Source of the DNA: Massilia sp. W12
GTDB taxonomy: Bacteria > Pseudomonadota > Gammaproteobacteria > Burkholderiales > Burkholderiaceae_D
Direction of reading: 5' to 3'
NCBI RefSeq assembly: GCF_037300705.1
Contig: NZ_CP147776.1
Location: 3,348,001-3,412,000, forward strand
DNA: 64,000 nt
Of the stretch, positions 25,489 to 33,338 are shown piece after piece (positions within the stretch are counted from its first letter, which is position 1; each line of letters opens with the position of its first letter). The translations under genes and the position numbers were made by a program. A model generated the notes under the pieces. It saw only the letters and a list, made by a program, of their open reading frames with translations. It had not been told where the DNA came from and did not search any database.

Positions 25489-27129
25489 ATGTTTTTCTCT
25501 CATTGGAGCTTACGGGCTCAGTTGGTCAGTGTTTTTGTCTTCATTTTCTTCGGTATCGCTCTGCTTGGCAGCCTGTCTCTGTATCAAATCAACACGATTT
25601 CAGAAAAAACTGAAAAGATGTACCGCCATCCTTTTACTGTCAGCGTCAACATTGTGTCAGCTGAAGCGAACTTGCTGCGCATGTATCGGACCATGGACAA
25701 TATCTTGCAAACCACGGAGGCGGCAGCGCTTGATCCCCTGCTCAATGAAATCAACCAGCTGGATCAGGTGACAGAGCAGGAACTCTTGCTGGTGCAAGAG
25801 CGTTTTTTGGGGAATAAGCAATACACCGAAGATATGTTGCGCTCCTTCCGTGATTGGCGACCTATCCGCAAACAAATCATCGACCTCAAGCGCGAGGGCA
25901 AACACGATGAAGCGATACAGTTTGCCGCGCAGCAGGCCATCGCCAAGCGCAATGAAATGAATGCGAATGAAAAGAAAATCCGCAACTTTGCCGTGAATAA
26001 GGGCAAACAGCTGGCCGAAGAATCTGCGCAAAGCGCACAAAGCACATTCATGTTCATGTCATCCCTGGTCGTCGCAGTCCTGGCTTTGGTCGGTGGCGCC
26101 TTCTGGTTTATGCTGCGCCGCTTGCAAACGCAATTGGGCGGCGACCCGGCGTATGCAGTCAGCATCGTCAAGCGTATCGCCAGCGGCGATTTGGCCTGTG
26201 AGATCAGCACGGCGGCCCATGACAACAAGAGTCTTTTGTTTGAAATGCAGGGAATGCGCGACAATCTGGCCAATATTGTGTCCGAGGTCAGGCGCGGCGC
26301 GGACAATATCGCCAATGCCGCCAACGATGTCGCACGCGGCAATATGGATTTATCCAGCCGCACCGAAAGCCAGGCCGGTTCACTGGAGGAAACCGCAAGC
26401 TCAATGGAGGAATTGACCGCCACCGTGCGGCAAAACGCTGACAGCGCACGTCAGGCGCGCGACCTGGCTGGCAGCGCCTCTGATGTGGCGCAACGCGGCG
26501 GCAAAGTGGTGGGCGAAGTGGTCAACACCATGGATTCAATTAACGCCTCCTCCAAAAAAATCGTCGATATCATCAGCGTGATTGACGGAATTGCCTTTCA
26601 AACCAATATCCTGGCTTTGAATGCAGCCGTGGAAGCAGCGCGCGCCGGCGAACAGGGACGTGGCTTTGCCGTAGTGGCGGCGGAAGTGCGCAGCCTGGCC
26701 CAGCGCAGCGCGGGTGCGGCAAAAGAAATCAAGCAGCTGATCAACGACTCGGTGGAAAAAGTCGGGGCCGGCGCACGCCTGGTGGATCAAGCCGGCGCCA
26801 CCATGTCGGAAATCGTGCAAAGCATTCAGCGCGTGACAGACATCATCAGCGAAATCAGCGCCGCCAGTCAGGAGCAAAGCACCGGGATTGAGCAGATCAA
26901 TCAAGCGATTGTGCAGATGGACCACAACACGCAGCAAAATTCCGCGCTGGTGGAAGAAGCCGCCGCCGCCACCCACAGCATGCAAGAAGAAACCCGCCAG
27001 CTGGTGGACCTGGTGGCGACTTTCACCTTGGCGCATAGCGGCGCCAAGGCGCAAGCGCAAATGCCACGGGCGGCAAAATCGCAGACCTCCAAGCTGAAGT
27101 TGATTCAAGCTGAATTGCGCCGGGCTTAA
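25489..27129 (+). CDS. Methyl-accepting chemotaxis protein
   Basis: The 546-residue receptor has a first membrane helix (about 11-32), a periplasmic four-helix-bundle-like sensor (about 33-190), a second membrane helix (about 191-210) and HAMP, then a long cytoplasmic signalling coiled coil. The highly conserved tip reads IDGIAFQTNILALNAAVEAA and continues into RAGEQGRGFAVVA, the CheA/CheW-binding hairpin. Methylation-site-like Gln/Glu pairs flank it. The ligand is unknown. The ATG at 25489 follows AAAGGAAG. The last 35 codons and downstream bases are duplicated 4.5 kb away. Confidence 0.94.
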   Translation: MFFSHWSLRAQLVSVFVFIFFGIALLGSLSLYQINTISEKTEKMYRHPFTVSVNIVSAEANLLRMYRTMDNILQTTEAAALDPLLNEINQLDQVTEQELLLVQERFLGNKQYTEDMLRSFRDWRPIRKQIIDLKREGKHDEAIQFAAQQAIAKRNEMNANEKKIRNFAVNKGKQLAEESAQSAQSTFMFMSSLVVAVLALVGGAFWFMLRRLQTQLGGDPAYAVSIVKRIASGDLACEISTAAHDNKSLLFEMQGMRDNLANIVSEVRRGADNIANAANDVARGNMDLSSRTESQAGSLEETASSMEELTATVRQNADSARQARDLAGSASDVAQRGGKVVGEVVNTMDSINASSKKIVDIISVIDGIAFQTNILALNAAVEAARAGEQGRGFAVVAAEVRSLAQRSAGAAKEIKQLINDSVEKVGAGARLVDQAGATMSEIVQSIQRVTDIISEISAASQEQSTGIEQINQAIVQMDHNTQQNSALVEEAAAATHSMQEETRQLVDLVATFTLAHSGAKAQAQMPRAAKSQTSKLKLIQAELRRA

Positions 27130-27322
27130 AGCGAAAGGCTGGCGAAACACCGGATTGATTGGCTTACGCGCTGATCAATCCGGGGCTGCGCAGGCATCAA
27201 TATTTTTCCATGCGCAGCCAGGCAATTGCGCCGGCCATGCTGCAGTTTGCGTGCGTTTGCATGCAGGCATAAGCATATTCGCGCAACACATCATTGGCGC
27301 CGTACAGGCTGCATGCGAGCAA
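27005..27322. repeat. Direct repeat copy A (chemoreceptor tail plus downstream DNA)
   Basis: This 0.3-kb stretch, covering the last codons of the chemoreceptor gene and part of the convergent small gene, reappears in the same orientation at 31527-31842. Long identical runs include the hairpin at 27150 and the region ending GCATGCGAGCAA. The two copies enclose the STAND NTPase gene. Confidence 0.85.
27150..27183 (+). terminator. 10-bp perfect hairpin after the chemoreceptor gene
   Basis: CCGGATTGAT (27150-27159) pairs fully with ATCAATCCGG (27174-27183) across a 14-base loop, starting 21 bases after the stop codon. A T-run comes only later (ATATTTTTCC), so it may be an imperfect terminator between convergent genes. 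It is present in both repeat copies. Confidence 0.45.
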
Positions 27323-27427
27323 AGCAGCGGCCTTTTCTTCATCATAGCGCCCGGCAAACAAGATGCGCCAATACCAGTCAGCCGCCCACAGTTCAGCAAT
27401 GATGATGTGCGCTGTCCATAGGGTCAA
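27197..27427 (-). CDS. Small hypothetical protein (76 aa), TTG start
   Basis: The frame opens at a TTG with GGAG six bases upstream and encodes a Trp/Ala/Tyr-rich, weakly acidic protein with two Cys-containing helices (LACSLYGANDVLREYAYACM). The same frame is kept open to the same stop in the second repeat copy, which supports it being a real gene. No family was recognised. It is convergent with the chemoreceptor gene and lies just beyond the 3' end of the STAND gene. Confidence 0.45.
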   Translation of the reverse strand: MTLWTAHIIIAELWAADWYWRILFAGRYDEEKAAALLACSLYGANDVLREYAYACMQTHANCSMAGAIAWLRMEKY

Positions 27428-27474
27428 ATAGATCTCCGTTTATTCCAATGCATGAGAGCCAGCTTTGCCACATT

Positions 27475-30400
27475 TTAATGCCGGCGTATTGCCGCCAATT
27501 TTTTGATCCGCCCGCCTTCATATTCCACCCATTGCGCCACAGCATCCAGCGCCCGATGGCGCGGGAACACATGCGGCGTCTGGCAAAATGTGGCGTATTT
27601 TCCGGCCAATAATTCGCAACGATCCGGGCGGAAAGCGGCGAAATCGTTCAGCGTGGCGCGGGCGCCGAGTTGGAGAAAGCATGACAAAATAAAGCCGCAA
27701 TCTGGATTTTTCAGCCTCATGTATATGGAATATTTTTTCCCATTGTTTTCCCATTTCAGGCAAGGGGTGGGCGGCAGCTTGCGGCCAAGCAATTGTAAAA
27801 GCCCGGCCAAAGCCAGCAGCGAGGCATAACTTTGGAAATGTGTTGGCTCTGCCGTCTGCGCCTGCAACCAGTCATGCAGCAATTTGTCACTTTCTGCCGG
27901 AATGCTCTTGCCAAATGCGTGCATAAAATTTTCCCAATGCCTGGCCGTGCCGGATTTGAGATCAGCGCGGCGCTCATAGGAAGCCGCAGCGCAAGACCAC
28001 AGATAATGAAATGGCGCGGCGATATTCTTCGCTTGCAACAGGATTTCGATACGCTCAGCTTGCAGTGCGTTTTGCAGCACAGCCCCAGCATCTGCGTCTG
28101 AAAATTCAACAAGATGCATTCCTCCCAATAGCCTGTGCGCGGTCATGGCGAACAAATCTGCATCATCCGGCTGTGTTGCAAATCGCGCCAATACGCCATT
28201 GGCCCATGGTTGCCGTAAATCCGGGCGGCTTTGCCAAAAAAGCTGCGGGGCGTGCGCCAAATCATTCCAATCTGCGGCGTCAAAAGCGCTGCATGATATC
28301 AGGCTGAGGCGATGCGCCAACGCTTCTTGGATGTGTGCTGCTGGCGCAAAATCTGCTGGCGACGGCAGGCAGTCCAGGCCGGTGCGCACAGGATACCAGG
28401 CTTGCGCGGGGACAAGCTCAACTGCAATTTGCACTAAAGCATCCAAAGCCGCAGGAGCACAAGTTTGCATTGTGAAGCCGTAAGCGCCTATGAACCGGCA
28501 AAGTTGGTAAAACTGTTTTTCAGCACCATCACGCAATGCGCAGGCGCGCCAGGCAGATGCCGGCCATTGCCACAATAGTTCAACACAGGCCTGGCGAAAA
28601 TCGTTTGAGAAACTGGCCAAGAGATCGTTGACTTCCGCCAAAGACCCGCATTGCTGCAAGAGATTGTCCATGCGCGACGCATTGAAAGCTTGTTCAAACT
28701 GGCTGCGCATAGCGCCCCGGCGTGCCAACAAGGCCATCGCTTGAGCGACACTAAGCAGCGACCGTTCCGATTGCACAGTATTAGCCAAAACTGCATCCAG
28801 CAAGGCATCATCCAAGCCCTGGATTAATTTCCTGGCAAAGTCAGGTGTTGAGCGCTGAAACAACGGGAACAAATCCGGCAAGGTCGCGCCTTGCAAAAGA
28901 CTCAGCCAGCGTTGCGCGCCTATTTTTTTCTCCAGGTTTGAGAGTAAAGCGCTCTGATTCCTGGCGTCATGCAAGCCAAGCTCACGCAGGGCAAAGTTCA
29001 GCGCGCCAAGCGAGCGGCCGGATTGCACGGTGGTGCGGAAAATGGCTTCCAGCAAGGCATCATCCAAGCCGCTGATTAATTGCGCAGCGAAGTCTGGGGT
29101 TGAATTTTCAAGCAAATGAAACAAATCCGGCAAGGTCGCGCCTTGCAAAAGACTCAGCCAGCGTTGCACGCCTATTTTTTTCTCCAGGATTGAGAGTAAA
29201 GCGCTGTTATCACGAGCGTCATGCAAGCCAAGATCACGCAGGGCAAGATGCAGCGCGCCAAGCGAGCGGCCGGATTGCACGGTGGTGCGGAAAATGGTTT
29301 CCAGCAAATCATCATCCAGCAAAGCAATTACTTGCGCTGAAAAACCAGGCGGGGTGTTTTCCAGCAATTGCATACAATCCTGCAACGCGCCGCGCTTTAT
29401 GACGCCATACCACGCTGAAATCGGGAAGGCGCTTAATAAACTTGCCACATAGTCCCTTGAGAGTTGATTCAACGTCCTTAGGCCATACCCAATGCCATGC
29501 AGCCAGCGCACATCGCCACCGCCATGTATTAAGGCCGCGATCTTGTCTTGAAGTGCCGCGATATAACGCTGCGCCAAAACAGGCGCCAGTGCGTGCCCGG
29601 CGCGGGTGCAAATCATGCAGCTCCATGAAATCAAGCGCACATCATGCTGCATTGCGAAGCGCAACCAAACCTCAAGCACCCTCTCATCCGCTAATATTGC
29701 CGCCTTGAGTTGGTAATCATCAGCCGGCTCAAGCAAGGCTGGCCGGGTGCGCAATACCAGTAATAATGCCTGCGCCAACGCTGATTCCCCCTCGTGCGCC
29801 AGCAGCCAGGCGCAATACTCCGCCAACACGGCGCCAGATTGCTCAAGTAATGAACCGGCCACCCGGTCTTCCCGCACAAGCGCATGCAGCAACACTTCTG
29901 CTGCAGCAGGATGTTCCGCGCAAAAGCATGGCGGATGACCTTGACTGGCCAGCCAAACCGGCTCACCTTGCCCCAATTGCGCAATCGCTCGCTGCTCCTG
30001 CAATGAAAAAAAATCACAGCGCGGATCAATGTCAGATGCCGCCAAGGCCGCAAATCGAAACCAGGCTTCATGGTTGTCAGCCGCATTTTTAAAATACGCC
30101 TGACGGGCATGGCGTAAAATTTCCCGCTTAATTGCCTGGGCAGTGAGCTTTGCCGGGGTATGCAATGCCGCGCAGGCTTTGCCGATCAAGAACAGATTGC
30201 GCCCGCATGCATTCGCCAGCCGCAATAAATCGTCTTGCCGCACCGCAAGCCAATCCGGGCGCTGACTTTTGATATAGCGACACAGCGCTTTATCATCCAA
30301 GGCCAGCGAATACAAGCCGCCATCGGCTTCAAGCTGCTCCAAAAAAGCATGTCCATCACTGCGCTCAACATCTTCCTCACCCGCCCCGACACGGCGCGCA

Positions 30401-31386
30401 GTACAGATGATGCGCCACTGCCGCCCTGCGCCAAGCAGCCGGAATTTATCGATCAGGTTTGCCGTTTTATCCCAATCCTGATGCACATCGTCCAGCACAA
30501 AAAACACCGGGGAGGATAAGCGCAACTGCATTGCGTGCGCAATTTCATGTGCGCTCGCGCTTTCGCTTGGCAAATGCAGGTAATAACAACGCCAACCCGG
30601 CCGCACGCAAGCATTCAGCGCCAAAAAAGTTTTACCGGCGCCGCTCATGCCGCACACCACGCTCAACTCTTGTGCTTCGATCTGCGCAGACAAGCGCGCC
30701 AGGGAGTCCCCCTCATCACGCCATATACTTCCATTTTTACGGGCGATCTCGTAACTCCTCAGACGCAGCGGCATTCTGCCCTCGCCTATCGGCCAGAAGA
30801 CATCGCCGCGCCATCCAAGATTGGCGCAATGAACTTGCACCGCCGGCTCACCAAACATTTCCGCCACAATATCCGGCATGCCTTTAAGCTGAGCATCAAA
30901 CCATTCGCGTCCACGCAATTCAAATTCAATTCCGCGCTGCTTTAAGCTCGCGCGCAGGGGGAGATACTGCTTGCTGTCTTGCACATCTTTAATTGTGCCG
31001 GTGCAAAGGATCACAAAGCAATGCGGCGCCGGCAGCTTTTCCCGATCCAAGGCTTCATCGGTGAATTTTTGCACCCACGTCTCCAGCAGGGCTGGGGTGA
31101 TAGCGGTATTTTTACTTTGCCAGCACCAATACTGCTCCCCCTTGGTGCTCACAAAGTCGATGCCAAATTGCGCTTGGCCATTACGGCCAAAATATTGCGC
31201 TATATGGCCTTCATGTAAGATCAGGCGATAACACAGGCGCTCAAACCATGGCCCGTCGCCAGCGGCGTAGTGCAAGGTGGGGTAGCTGTGCGCCGGATCA
31301 AGCGGTGCGGGCCAAAATGGGACAGTCAGGCTTGCTGTTTGTGCTGGCAGCGCGCTGTGAATTGCCGGTGGCAGTGAAGTGGTCAT
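27475..31386 (-). CDS. Avs-like STAND NTPase with Mrr-like nuclease domain
   Basis: The 1,303-residue protein has three parts. Residues 40-180 look like a PD-(D/E)xK nuclease of the Mrr type: FER at 48-50, GID with Asp77, and WQSK with Gln90 and Lys92. Residues about 220-450 are a P-loop NTPase with Walker A GMSGAGKT (246-253) and Walker B VFFVLDD (294-300), then a CTARR sensor-like strand (328-332). Residues 450-1303 are helical repeats, with two near-identical 84-residue units at 705-872. This layout matches Avs-type antiphage STAND proteins, in which the C-terminus binds a viral protein and the nuclease then cuts DNA. Phage defence is inferred, not shown. The gene stands alone between duplicated flanks. 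Confidence 0.75.
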   Translation of the reverse strand: MTTSLPPAIHSALPAQTASLTVPFWPAPLDPAHSYPTLHYAAGDGPWFERLCYRLILHEGHIAQYFGRNGQAQFGIDFVSTKGEQYWCWQSKNTAITPALLETWVQKFTDEALDREKLPAPHCFVILCTGTIKDVQDSKQYLPLRASLKQRGIEFELRGREWFDAQLKGMPDIVAEMFGEPAVQVHCANLGWRGDVFWPIGEGRMPLRLRSYEIARKNGSIWRDEGDSLARLSAQIEAQELSVVCGMSGAGKTFLALNACVRPGWRCYYLHLPSESASAHEIAHAMQLRLSSPVFFVLDDVHQDWDKTANLIDKFRLLGAGRQWRIICTARRVGAGEEDVERSDGHAFLEQLEADGGLYSLALDDKALCRYIKSQRPDWLAVRQDDLLRLANACGRNLFLIGKACAALHTPAKLTAQAIKREILRHARQAYFKNAADNHEAWFRFAALAASDIDPRCDFFSLQEQRAIAQLGQGEPVWLASQGHPPCFCAEHPAAAEVLLHALVREDRVAGSLLEQSGAVLAEYCAWLLAHEGESALAQALLLVLRTRPALLEPADDYQLKAAILADERVLEVWLRFAMQHDVRLISWSCMICTRAGHALAPVLAQRYIAALQDKIAALIHGGGDVRWLHGIGYGLRTLNQLSRDYVASLLSAFPISAWYGVIKRGALQDCMQLLENTPPGFSAQVIALLDDDLLETIFRTTVQSGRSLGALHLALRDLGLHDARDNSALLSILEKKIGVQRWLSLLQGATLPDLFHLLENSTPDFAAQLISGLDDALLEAIFRTTVQSGRSLGALNFALRELGLHDARNQSALLSNLEKKIGAQRWLSLLQGATLPDLFPLFQRSTPDFARKLIQGLDDALLDAVLANTVQSERSLLSVAQAMALLARRGAMRSQFEQAFNASRMDNLLQQCGSLAEVNDLLASFSNDFRQACVELLWQWPASAWRACALRDGAEKQFYQLCRFIGAYGFTMQTCAPAALDALVQIAVELVPAQAWYPVRTGLDCLPSPADFAPAAHIQEALAHRLSLISCSAFDAADWNDLAHAPQLFWQSRPDLRQPWANGVLARFATQPDDADLFAMTAHRLLGGMHLVEFSDADAGAVLQNALQAERIEILLQAKNIAAPFHYLWSCAAASYERRADLKSGTARHWENFMHAFGKSIPAESDKLLHDWLQAQTAEPTHFQSYASLLALAGLLQLLGRKLPPTPCLKWENNGKKYSIYMRLKNPDCGFILSCFLQLGARATLNDFAAFRPDRCELLAGKYATFCQTPHVFPRHRALDAVAQWVEYEGGRIKKLAAIRRH
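28771..29274 (-). repeat. Two tandem 252-bp repeats inside the STAND gene
   Basis: Units at 29023-29274 and 28771-29022 encode 84 residues each, beginning SGRSLGAL and containing GLHDAR, EKKIG, QRWLSLLQGATLPDLF and GLDDALL. They differ at scattered positions. Diverged partial units lie on both sides. Such repeats in the sensor part could change rapidly by recombination. Confidence 0.85.
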
Positions 31387-31456
31387 GGTCAGATGATGGG
31401 TGGAGTGAAAGCAAAGTCGCTGGCTTACCTTTCAAGACCGTGAAATTGATGAATTG

Positions 31457-31485
31457 ATTGTACAAGCCGGGATGAATACCGGCAA
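31457..31485 (-). promoter_or_regulatory. Candidate promoter of the STAND gene
   Basis: On the minus strand TTGCCG (31485-31480) and TACAAT (31462-31457) are separated by 17 bases, about 70 bases ahead of the start codon. The spacer contains a small CCGGC/GCCGG hairpin. No strong ribosome site precedes the ATG. Confidence 0.35.
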
Positions 31486-31526
31486 GCAAAGCCCCACGGG
31501 AAGCTGTCAAAGCGGGGCGCACCAAG

Positions 31527-31842
31527 TGGATCTGATCACAACTTTCGCCTTGGCGCATAGCGGGGCCAAAGCGCAAGCGCAGATGCTGCGGGCGGCAAAA
31601 TCGCAGACCTCCGAGCTGAGTGATTCAAGCTGAATTGCGCCGGGCTTAAAGCAAAAGGGTGGGGAAACACCGGATTGATTGGCTTGCGCGCTGATCAATC
31701 CGGGGCCATCCAGATATCAATATTTTTCCATGCGCAGCCAGGCAATTGCGCCGGCCATGCTGCAGCCTGAGTGCGTTTGCATGCAGGCATAAGCATATTC
31801 GCGCAACACATCATTGGCGCCGTACAGGCTGCATGCGAGCAA
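31527..31842. repeat. Direct repeat copy B (chemoreceptor tail plus downstream DNA)
   Basis: This is the second copy of 27005-27322. It begins within the codons for VDL of the receptor C-terminus, has a two-base deletion that shifts the receptor frame near its end, keeps the 10-bp hairpin (31670-31703), and ends at the same GCATGCGAGCAA. It has drifted by scattered substitutions, so the duplication is not recent. Confidence 0.85.
31717..31842 (-). pseudogene. Truncated copy of the 76-residue small gene
   Basis: The last 40 or so codons of the gene at 27197 are repeated here in frame to the same stop, with an ANC to SGC change. The 5' half is replaced by the istA remnant, so the start is lost. 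Confidence 0.55.
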
Positions 31843-31852
31843 GGCATTGGCC

Positions 31853-32101
31853 GGACATCATGCCGCACATTCCGGCAAACCATTTTCAGATGCGCCACCT
31901 GCAGCTTTGGGCACAAGCCGACCACCACCACGCCTTCCTCACTCCAGTCAAACTGGAAGGCTTCGCCTGGCGCGAACTTTAGCGGTACAAACGCATTGAC
32001 GCCAGCGCGCCCATCGCTTTGGCGCCACGCCCGGATGAAATTGGTCAGCCGGCATAACCTCCCTGGTAACCTTCCGCTTGCAATTGTCGGAATAACGTCA
32101 T
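31853..32101 (-). pseudogene. Remnant of an IS21-family istA transposase
   Basis: On the minus strand, one frame gives LFRQLQAEGYQGGY and, after a one-base shift, LTNFIRAWRQ. It continues FVPLKFAPGEAFQFDWSEEG, then a VAHLK stretch. These are central landmarks of IS21 IstA proteins in the right order. Both ends, the catalytic remainder and istB are missing, so it cannot be active. It joins repeat copy B directly and marks past transposition at the island edge. Confidence 0.75.
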
Positions 32102-32195
32102 TTCTTACTCTGTCATGTTACGGATCTCACATGCTCCAGCCTCAATTTACGGACACGCGGGGCTGAGAATTGAAGCAAAGCTGCAGCGCTTAGCG

Positions 32196-32339
32196 TCATC
32201 CGACTTCCGTTGTAATTTTTTTGTGTACTTTACGAAAGGCTTCCATGTATGCGATGCTCTTGATGCCAAATCTGGGCGTGAACTCTGAGATCCAGTCAGG
32301 AACTGGCTTTGGCTGTGATTGATCATAGTGCTGCCACAA
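32196..32339 (-). pseudogene. Possible C-terminal gene fragment (about 47 codons)
   Basis: The minus strand stays open from a TTG at 32339 to a TGA at 32196. It encodes a protein-like sequence (VPDWISEFTPRFGIKSIAYM, then EAFRKVHKKITTEVG) with no ribosome site and a stop just upstream. It looks like the tail of a decayed gene, not a full one. The family was not recognised. Confidence 0.25.
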
Positions 32340-32414
32340 CTCTCAATATGATTCAGTACCTAAAAATAATAAAAAAACTTACATGTTGCATTTTGACATT
32401 TTTAAAAACAATGC

Positions 32415-32442
32415 TTTACATATTGGAGAAATGTGTTATTAT
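32415..32442 (+). promoter_or_regulatory. Candidate promoter of the RiPP cluster
   Basis: TTTACA (32415-32420) and TATTAT (32437-32442) are 16 bases apart, each one mismatch from the sigma-70 consensus. The surroundings are the most AT-rich in the window, and a TTGACA at 32393 gives a second possible -35. The predicted transcript would have a leader of about 170 bases before the first precursor gene. Confidence 0.55.
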
Positions 32443-32490
32443 GAAACACCTTCACTCATATGTAGGCATATGTGAGTAAGGGCTTCTGAT

Positions 32491-32518
32491 TGCTTCAGTG
32501 CATTCTGCTACTGAAGCA
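32491..32518 (+). promoter_or_regulatory. Perfect 9-bp hairpin in the 5' leader of the precursor mRNA
   Basis: TGCTTCAGT (32491-32499) pairs exactly with ACTGAAGCA (32510-32518) around a 10-base loop. An imperfect CATATG-centred inverted repeat precedes it (32453-32478). No T-run follows, so mRNA stability or a regulatory fold is more likely than termination. Confidence 0.45.
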
Positions 32519-32618
32519 TCTCTCCGACATAAAACGGGAAGTAATCGTTTTATTCATCTTTGTTGGCCATACCTTATTTGTGGATGGCCCTACCTTGTTC
32601 TATTTTTTAGGAAATAAA

Positions 32619-32810
32619 ATGCAAATCAATCACTCTTTTGACGTGTCCCCAGAAATCGGTGCAGAAGTTGAAGTTCTGAGCAACGCAAGCTATTTCGTCC
32701 TTGAACCAGAATTGAAGGATGGCGGTTTCGACTGCGCTGGCACGGTTGGTTCGGCTGGCTCGGTTGGCGGTTGTTTGGGTACTTTCGGCACTTTTGGCTG
32801 CTGCTGCTAA
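32619..32810 (+). CDS. Azole-RiPP precursor peptide 1
   Basis: This is a 63-residue precursor. The start is the ATG after AGGAA at 32609-32613; a longer frame opens upstream but has no ribosome site. The leader (1-38) contains INHSFDV, an AEVEVL segment and FVLEPE. The core (39-63) is a strict [Cys/Ser/Thr]-x-Gly array: four triplets, one extra Gly, three triplets, then Cys-Cys-Cys. The first-position residues are C, T, S, S, then C, T, T. Every such residue in the triplets follows Gly or Asp, the favoured setting for thiazole/oxazole formation. It is the first of four tandem precursors. Confidence 0.9.
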   Translation: MQINHSFDVSPEIGAEVEVLSNASYFVLEPELKDGGFDCAGTVGSAGSVGGCLGTFGTFGCCC

Positions 32811-32849
32811 TCTGCAATCTTCAATCAACACAACTTTTTGCGAAAAAAA

Positions 32850-33041
32850 ATGCAAATCAATCACTCTTTTGACGTATCACCAGAAATCGGCGCAGAAGTT
32901 GAAGTTCTGCATAGCGCAAGCTATTTCGCCCTTGAGCCAGAATTGAAGGATGGTGGTTTCGACTGCGCGGGTACTTTTGGCTCGGCTGGCTCCTTTGGCG
33001 GGACTCTGGGTACTGTCGGCTGTTTTGGCTGCTGCTGCTAA
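32850..33041 (+). CDS. Azole-RiPP precursor peptide 2
   Basis: This is a 63-residue peptide with a leader nearly identical to precursor 1 (AEVEVL changed to an HSASYFALEPE ending). The core has the same 4 + Gly + 3 + CCC triplet plan, with first-position residues C, T, S, S, then T, T, C. The ATG is 39 bases after the previous stop, in an A-rich stretch lacking a strong ribosome site, so translation may be coupled or weaker. A slightly longer frame begins 12 bases earlier, but conservation favours 32850. Confidence 0.88.
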   Translation: MQINHSFDVSPEIGAEVEVLHSASYFALEPELKDGGFDCAGTFGSAGSFGGTLGTVGCFGCCC

Positions 33042-33105
33042 TTTGTTCTTGCAGCGTTTTTTGCAGAACTGCGCTTCGCTGCAAATTTCAGAAAAGGAAA
33101 TTCCC

Positions 33106-33300
33106 ATGTTTCGTTCCAATAGCATCTCCCACGCTTTCGATCTGGCAACTGCTTCCAGCGACATCGAAGTAATGGCTCAATCTCAGTTCTTCGTTCTTGA
33201 ACCAGAAGATAAGGCGATTGACACCTTTGGTTGCCTTGGTAGCGCTGGCACTTTCGGTGGCTGTTTTGGTTGTTTGGGCACTGCAGGTTGCTGCTGCTAA
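33106..33300 (+). CDS. Azole-RiPP precursor peptide 3 (divergent leader)
   Basis: This is a 64-residue peptide with an AAAGGAAA ribosome site. Its leader differs from the other three in most positions but keeps ISHAFDL, an IEV(M) segment and FFVLEPE at matching places, which suggests these are the contacts for leader recognition. The core (40-64) obeys the same triplet plan, with first-position residues T, C, S, T, then C, C, T, then CCC. It starts with Thr rather than Cys. It has the most cysteines of the set (six). Confidence 0.88.
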   Translation: MFRSNSISHAFDLATASSDIEVMAQSQFFVLEPEDKAIDTFGCLGSAGTFGGCFGCLGTAGCCC

Positions 33301-33338
33301 TCACCATTCTTTAACAGTGAAAATTTTGAGAGCATAAA

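Noticed and set aside
28771-29274. Repeated DNA units that could suggest a CRISPR-like or tandem-repeat array
   Set aside because: The 252-bp units keep one reading frame and encode protein repeats inside the STAND gene; there are no short spacers.
27005-31842. The flanking 0.3-kb repeats as phage or integrative-element att sites
   Set aside because: They are far longer than usual att cores, no tRNA is adjacent and no integrase gene lies in the island. Homologous duplication explains them better.
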